A stretch of DNA of 9,258 nt, taken from assembly GCA_958413095.1 (NCBI GenBank), contig CATYUF010000060.1, positions 1-9,258 on the forward strand, written 5' to 3'. This document shows positions 5,994-9,258 of this stretch, one piece after another. Every line of letters begins with the position of its first letter. The first letter of the stretch is position 1. The translations under genes and the position numbers were made by a program. The stretch is from an uncultured Clostridium sp. Its GTDB lineage: Bacteria; Bacillota; Clostridia; TANB77; CAG-508. The notes beneath the pieces were generated by a model. That model did not search any database. It saw only the letters and a program-made list of their open reading frames with translations, and was not told the origin of the DNA.

Positions 5994-6608
5994 TTAATTT
6001 TCTTTACCTAAATTTTCAGTAGTATATATGCAATATCCTTCATAATTATAACTTGCATCTATGCCTTTCATATAAACTTCTCTATCATCTATTTTGTCTG
6101 TCAACGCTTCCTTTAATAAGAATTTTATTTCAACATTTTTTATTGGACTTCTTTCCATTGCTAATAAATAATCTGCTTTGTTTATTTTACTCCAATCTAC
6201 TACCTTACCTATTTCTTTCTTCAAAATCATATCTAACCATATTCTTGTACTTCTTCCATTTCCTTCTCTAAACGGATGTGCTATATTCATTTCTACATAT
6301 TTATCTATAATTTCATCGAAATTAGATTGAGGCATTTTATCTATCTTTTTTAAAGCTTCTTCTAAATACATTGCTGATGCAAATCTAAAATTACTTTTTG
6401 AAATATTTTCTTTTCTAATTTTTCCTGCAAATTCGTATACATCTTCAAATAAATATTGATGTATCTTAGATAATCCTTTGAATGTTCCTATTTCAATATT
6501 TTCTAATTCTTTTGTTTCAAATAGTTGAATTGCTTTCTTTTTTGTTAGTTTTTCTTCTGCTTTTGCCAATTCCACTGGATTACTTATTCCCAATTTATTT
6601 TCTAACAT
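5994..6608 (-). CDS. Fic domain protein, probable class III AMP-transferase
   Basis: This is a 204-residue protein. The active-site motif HPFREGNGRSTR (111-122) has the catalytic His111, the metal-binding acidic residue Glu115 and Arg119. The target-binding flap is probably near 67-80. The C-terminus carries SYNYEG (186-191), matching the inhibitory-helix motif [S/T]xxxE[G/N]. Its C-terminal position defines class III Fic proteins such as Neisseria meningitidis NmFic, which is of similar size with inhibitory residues near 182-186. By family knowledge such proteins move AMP from ATP onto protein hydroxyls. They are held inactive by their own helix and released by dilution and self-modification; NmFic targets the gyrase subunit GyrB. 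The chosen ATG at 6608 overlaps the upstream stop as TAATG, suggesting translational coupling. An ATG at 6620 would sit against the SD. The fic gene is nested between two metabolic genes, without a separate antitoxin gene. Confidence 0.93.
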   Translation of the reverse strand: MLENKLGISNPVELAKAEEKLTKKKAIQLFETKELENIEIGTFKGLSKIHQYLFEDVYEFAGKIRKENISKSNFRFASAMYLEEALKKIDKMPQSNFDEIIDKYVEMNIAHPFREGNGRSTRIWLDMILKKEIGKVVDWSKINKADYLLAMERSPIKNVEIKFLLKEALTDKIDDREVYMKGIDASYNYEGYCIYTTENLGKEN

Positions 6609-7843
6609 TATAAAACACATCCTTCTTCAATTCCTTTTATCACTCCATACTTTCCATATTCATAAGTAAGTCCACCTTGCATATATGCTATATATGGCTC
6701 TCTTATTGGTCCATCACAACTCAATTCTATTGTTGAACCTTCAGTAAATGTACCTGCTGCCATAATTACTTCATCTTCATATCCTCCCATTGGACTTGGT
6801 TCTGGTATTACATTTGAGTCTATTGGTGAACCTTTTTGAATTCCTTGACAAAATTTTACTAATTTTTCTTTTGAGCCTAGTTCAATTGTTTGTACTATAT
6901 CAGCTCTTTTTTCATCATATCTAGGTTCTACTTTAAATCCTAATTCTTCTAAAATGCAACTTGCAAATATTGCTGTCTTTACACTGCTTTTTACTACCTC
7001 TGGTGCAAAAAATAGTCCTTTTAAAAGTGCAGTATTTTGATTTAGTGATGGCCCTATTTCTTTACCTATTCCTGGTGCTGTTAATCTTTCTGCACATAAT
7101 TCTATTAATTCTTTTTTTCCTACTATATATGCTCCACTTGTTGCTATTCCTCCACCTAAATTTTTCATAAGTGAACCTACTGCTATATCTGCTCCTATTT
7201 CTATTGGTTCTCTATCTTGCACGAACTCTCCGTAACAATTATCTACCATTATTATTACTTCTTTGTTTACTTCTCTAATTGCTTTTATTGCTTTTTCTAT
7301 TTTTTCTATTGTTAGACTCTTTCTAGTAGAATACCCTTTAGATCTTTGAATTTCTATAAGTTTTATATCTTTTTTTGCTAATCTTTCTTGTATTTTTTCT
7401 ATATCAAAATCATTGTCTATTAATTCTATTTGTTCATATTCAATTCCATATGCTTTTAATGAACTTTTGCCATATTCTTCTCCTACTCCTATAACAGTTT
7501 GCAAAGTATCATATGGTGCTCCTGTTATACTTAAACATTTATCTCCTGGTCTTAATAAAGCCGATAAAGTAATTGCTAATGCATGAGTTCCTGAAATGAA
7601 TTGTGCTCTTACTAAACTATCTTCTGCTTTGAATATTTTAGCATAAATTTCTTCTATTTTATTTCTTCCTGCTTCATCTATTCCATACCCTGTTGATGAC
7701 ATTAAATGCATTTCTTGTAAATTACATTCTTGAAATGCTTCTATTACTTTAATACTATTTTTTCTACAAATTTCTTCTATTATTTTAAATTGTGGTTGAA
7801 TCTTTTCTTCAACTTTTTCTATTAATTCTGATGATATTTTCAT
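6608..7843 (-). CDS. Methionine gamma-lyase family (YnbB-like) PLP-dependent enzyme
   Basis: This 411-residue protein belongs to the family annotated as methionine gamma-lyase family or 'aluminium resistance protein' (B. subtilis YnbB, Pfam Met_gamma_lyase). It is a fold-type I PLP enzyme. The early signature SSTGYGIDEAGR is at 49-60. The phosphate-binding SGTHAL is at 84-89, Asp201 in VDNCYGEF should pair with the pyridine nitrogen, and Lys227 in GSLMKNLGGG is the likely Schiff-base lysine. The conserved C-terminal region includes PEPSPMGGYEDEVIMAAGTF (347-366) and DGPIREPY (377-384). The family name suggests breakdown of sulfur amino acids to a thiol, ammonia and an oxoacid, but activity is little tested and the aluminium link is weak. 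The start at 7843 has AGAGGA nine bases upstream. It heads the probable operon with fic, the flavoprotein gene and yigZ. The protein is soluble with no signal peptide and appears intact. Confidence 0.93.
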   Translation of the reverse strand: MKISSELIEKVEEKIQPQFKIIEEICRKNSIKVIEAFQECNLQEMHLMSSTGYGIDEAGRNKIEEIYAKIFKAEDSLVRAQFISGTHALAITLSALLRPGDKCLSITGAPYDTLQTVIGVGEEYGKSSLKAYGIEYEQIELIDNDFDIEKIQERLAKKDIKLIEIQRSKGYSTRKSLTIEKIEKAIKAIREVNKEVIIMVDNCYGEFVQDREPIEIGADIAVGSLMKNLGGGIATSGAYIVGKKELIELCAERLTAPGIGKEIGPSLNQNTALLKGLFFAPEVVKSSVKTAIFASCILEELGFKVEPRYDEKRADIVQTIELGSKEKLVKFCQGIQKGSPIDSNVIPEPSPMGGYEDEVIMAAGTFTEGSTIELSCDGPIREPYIAYMQGGLTYEYGKYGVIKGIEEGCVL

Positions 7844-7932
7844 TTTATAATCCTCTTTTCTTAATTAATTTCAAATATATTTTAAATATAAAATTTACTT
7901 TTCTTATTAGCTTTTGTGTGTTTATCATGTAT

Positions 7933-7961
7933 ATTTTACTATATATTCAGTTTTATATCAA
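7933..7961 (-). promoter_or_regulatory. Candidate SigA promoter for the four-gene minus-strand operon
   Basis: On the minus strand, TTGATA (7961-7956) and TAAAAT (7938-7933) each match consensus at five of six positions with a 17-bp spacer. A perfect TTGACA lies further upstream (7983-7978), but its nearest TATAAA is 20 bp away. This A+T-rich region offers other weaker pairs (TTGCTT with TATAGT). The leader would be about 80 bases long and shows no strong structure. Confidence 0.5.
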
Positions 7962-8023
7962 GCAAATATTTAATTTATGTCAATTCACATTTCTTATGCT
8001 TTTTACTTATAAATATCCACAAA

Positions 8024-8052
8024 TTGACTTTTTAGTAGAAATTTAGTACAAT
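8024..8052 (+). promoter_or_regulatory. Strong SigA promoter of the 285-residue protein gene
   Basis: TTGACT (8024-8029) and TACAAT (8047-8052) each match the vegetative consensus at five of six positions, with an exact 17-bp spacer. Transcription should start near 8059, leaving a leader of about 45 bases with AGAAAGGA as ribosome binding site. Confidence 0.75.
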
Positions 8053-8103
8053 AAAGCCTGTAACATAAAAATTTATATTTAGAAGAAAGGATGTATTCAA
8101 AAA

Positions 8104-8961
8104 ATGAATGACAAAAAATTTACTTTTGAATTGCGGTCACAATTCAAAGAGCTAAAAGTTATTTTTCCATTAATTAATACTATGTTATTAAATGGATCTA
8201 CTTGTACTGTTAAGGTAAAGTCACCTAACAAGACTGAATTTTTGGAATCTAATAATAGCTATTTTCTAGAAATATGTATTTTTAGAAATAACACTACTTT
8301 TTCTTCTTTAACTATAAGAAGGAATTTAGCAACACTTACAGCTGAAAGCTGGGAAATTAATAGTATCTTTGCCAAATGTGTTGCTGATGCTCACATAACT
8401 TTTGATATAGATAATACCTATAAAAAAGTAACTGTTAGTATCAATGACAAAGAATGCAAAGATAATTCATTTATTACTGCAGATATCTCCAGCTTAATTA
8501 AACAATGGCTTGATTATGTTCCATCTATGCCTAATGCTCAAACAAGTGATGATTTTAGTTTGTTATATAACTTAGATTTTTTCTTACGAAAAGATTTTCC
8601 AGAATTGGTTTATCTTTTTCCAATTTTTAATCTAATGATATATGATAGAGCTTCTCACTTTATACAACTTAAAAATGTGGACTTTACTGGAAAAGATTCA
8701 AGTTTTTTTGATTTTAAATTAAAGCTGTTCTATGAAAGTCAAAATCGGCCTTCTATTTCTGTAACAGCAAAATTGAAAAACACTTCAAGTAAACAACAAG
8801 TATCTATCTATAACTTTTTCTCATTGGCATATTCTAAGCCAATGTTGTTCAATTTGAATTACTTGGAAAGACATATTTCACTACAAGCTTATTGTCATAA
8901 AGATTCACTTTCAAAGGCTAATGAAGTACTAGAAACTGTGTTTTTCCCTAATGAACAATAG
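8104..8961 (+). CDS. Uncharacterised protein with two tandem copies of a ~130-residue domain
   Basis: This is a 285-residue protein that I do not recognise. It has no signal peptide or membrane segment, so it is probably cytoplasmic. Comparing its halves shows an internal duplication. FELRSQFKELKVIFPLINTM (8-27) aligns with FFLRKDFPELVYLFPIFNLM (159-178), sharing F, L, R, F, E, L, F, P, N and M at the same places. Further along, alternating hydrophobic strand patterns align at an offset of about 149 (53-75 with 202-224, and 98-113 with 247-262, including TFDID with FNLN). A linker (about 130-156) joins the copies. The alternating pattern suggests mainly beta strands after an N-terminal helix. 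Five Cys residues show no metal motif. The SD AAAGGA is about 12 bases before the ATG, rather far, but no better in-frame start exists nearby. The gene is monocistronic, with its own promoter and terminator, and convergent with rpsR. Function is unknown. Confidence 0.85.
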   Translation: MNDKKFTFELRSQFKELKVIFPLINTMLLNGSTCTVKVKSPNKTEFLESNNSYFLEICIFRNNTTFSSLTIRRNLATLTAESWEINSIFAKCVADAHITFDIDNTYKKVTVSINDKECKDNSFITADISSLIKQWLDYVPSMPNAQTSDDFSLLYNLDFFLRKDFPELVYLFPIFNLMIYDRASHFIQLKNVDFTGKDSSFFDFKLKLFYESQNRPSISVTAKLKNTSSKQQVSIYNFFSLAYSKPMLFNLNYLERHISLQAYCHKDSLSKANEVLETVFFPNEQ

Positions 8962-9030
8962 TAAGATAATTAATATTACTTACTACTAATTTTTATTGCA
9001 TAGGAAATTTTTTAAAGTTTTCTTAAGCAC

Positions 9031-9070
9031 AAAAAAGCTATAAATTGAAAAATCAATTCATAGCTTTTTT
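9031..9070. terminator. Bidirectional intrinsic terminator after the 285-residue gene
   Basis: Bases 9031-9041 (A-run plus GCTAT) pair with 9060-9070 (ATAGC plus T-run) over 11 bp. After one mismatch, 9043-9048 pair with 9053-9058 over six more, closing on a four-base loop. T-runs lie on the outer arm in both directions, so it can stop plus-strand transcription from the 8104 gene and also catch read-through from rpsR on the minus strand. Confidence 0.9.
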
Positions 9071-9113
9071 GTTCTATTTATTATAAATTAGCTACATTAA
9101 AGTTTTATAACCT

Positions 9114-9162
9114 CAAAAACAAAAATAGCTATAAATACTTATATTTCAGTACTTATAGCTAT
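9114..9162 (-). terminator. Intrinsic terminator of the rpsR transcript
   Basis: Bases 9125-9139 pair with 9148-9162 as a 15-bp stem around an eight-base loop. On the minus-strand RNA the single imperfect position becomes a G-U pair, and the stem is followed by a T-rich tract (TTTTTGTTTTT, 9124-9114). On the plus strand the same position is an A-C mismatch with no good T-tract after it, so the structure is oriented for rpsR, whose stop lies 13 bases upstream. Confidence 0.88.
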
Positions 9163-9175
9163 CAAAATTTATTTC

Positions 9176-9258
9176 TTATTTTTGTGCATATGGTAATAAA
9201 GCGATATGTCTAGCTCTTTTTACTGCTAATGTTATATCTCTTTGATGTTTAGCACATG
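9176..9258 (-). CDS. rpsR: 30S ribosomal protein S18, C-terminal fragment (5' end outside window)
   Basis: The frame running in from the right edge encodes 26 complete residues before TAA at 9178-9176. It reads CAKHQRDITL, then AVKRARHIALLPYAQK, which is the strongly conserved C-terminus of bacterial ribosomal protein S18. S18 binds 16S rRNA and S6 in the platform of the small subunit. In Firmicutes it is normally last in the rpsF-ssb-rpsR operon, and the strong terminator just downstream agrees with that. The N-terminal part is cut off by the window, not truncated by mutation as far as can be seen. Confidence 0.96.
   Translation of the reverse strand, partial: CAKHQRDITLAVKRARHIALLPYAQK

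Noticed and set aside
5994..6620. Two-gene Fic toxin-antitoxin module
   Set aside because: No small antitoxin gene is adjacent, and the inhibitory motif is within the Fic protein itself at the C-terminus.
7792..8046. Plus-strand open frame running from the PLP-enzyme gene into the divergent intergenic region
   Set aside because: It is a hydrophobic low-complexity antisense frame with no ribosome binding site, and it overlaps the promoters of both flanking genes.

Overview
The window is very A+T-rich (roughly a quarter G+C by eye). It carries the endospore regulator spo0A and a spoIVFA/spoIVFB-like pair, so it comes from an endospore-forming member of the Firmicutes, most likely a clostridium and perhaps an uncultured gut lineage; the exact taxon cannot be read from this sequence. 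Coding density is high. Every recognised gene except one lies on the minus strand, so the layout below follows transcription, from right to left.

Right edge (about 8960-9258): the 3' end of rpsR (ribosomal protein S18, minus strand) enters the window. It is closed by a strong minus-strand terminator. A second, two-way terminator separates it from the convergent plus-strand gene at 8104-8961. That gene is the only plus-strand gene. It has its own near-consensus vegetative promoter and encodes a 285-residue protein that I do not recognise, apparently built from two tandem copies of one roughly 130-residue domain.

Middle right (4007-7843, minus): a probable four-gene operon encodes a PLP-dependent methionine-gamma-lyase-family enzyme, a class III Fic AMP-transferase (TAATG overlap), an HI0933/BaiN-type flavoprotein (24-bp gap) and a YigZ/IMPACT-family protein. 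A promoter can be proposed in the divergent 260-bp region 7844-8103.

Middle left (816-3891, minus): spo0A has its own SigA-type promoter. After a 223-bp gap holding a palindrome and a SigE-like promoter come a 111-residue single-pass membrane protein of unknown function, a SpoIVFA-like LytM/M23 membrane protein and a SpoIVFB-like intramembrane metalloprotease. In Bacillus subtilis, SpoIVFA and SpoIVFB form the mother-cell complex that processes pro-SigK. The small protein is therefore a candidate extra component. A 15-bp stem-loop buries the ribosome binding site of the SpoIVFA-like gene and may act as attenuator or terminator.

Left edge (1-778, minus): a type IV prepilin-like surface protein, cut off by the window boundary, lies 37 bp downstream of the SpoIVFB-like gene.

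No rRNA, tRNA, CRISPR array, insertion sequence or riboswitch was seen. No gene-free stretch exceeds 300 bases.
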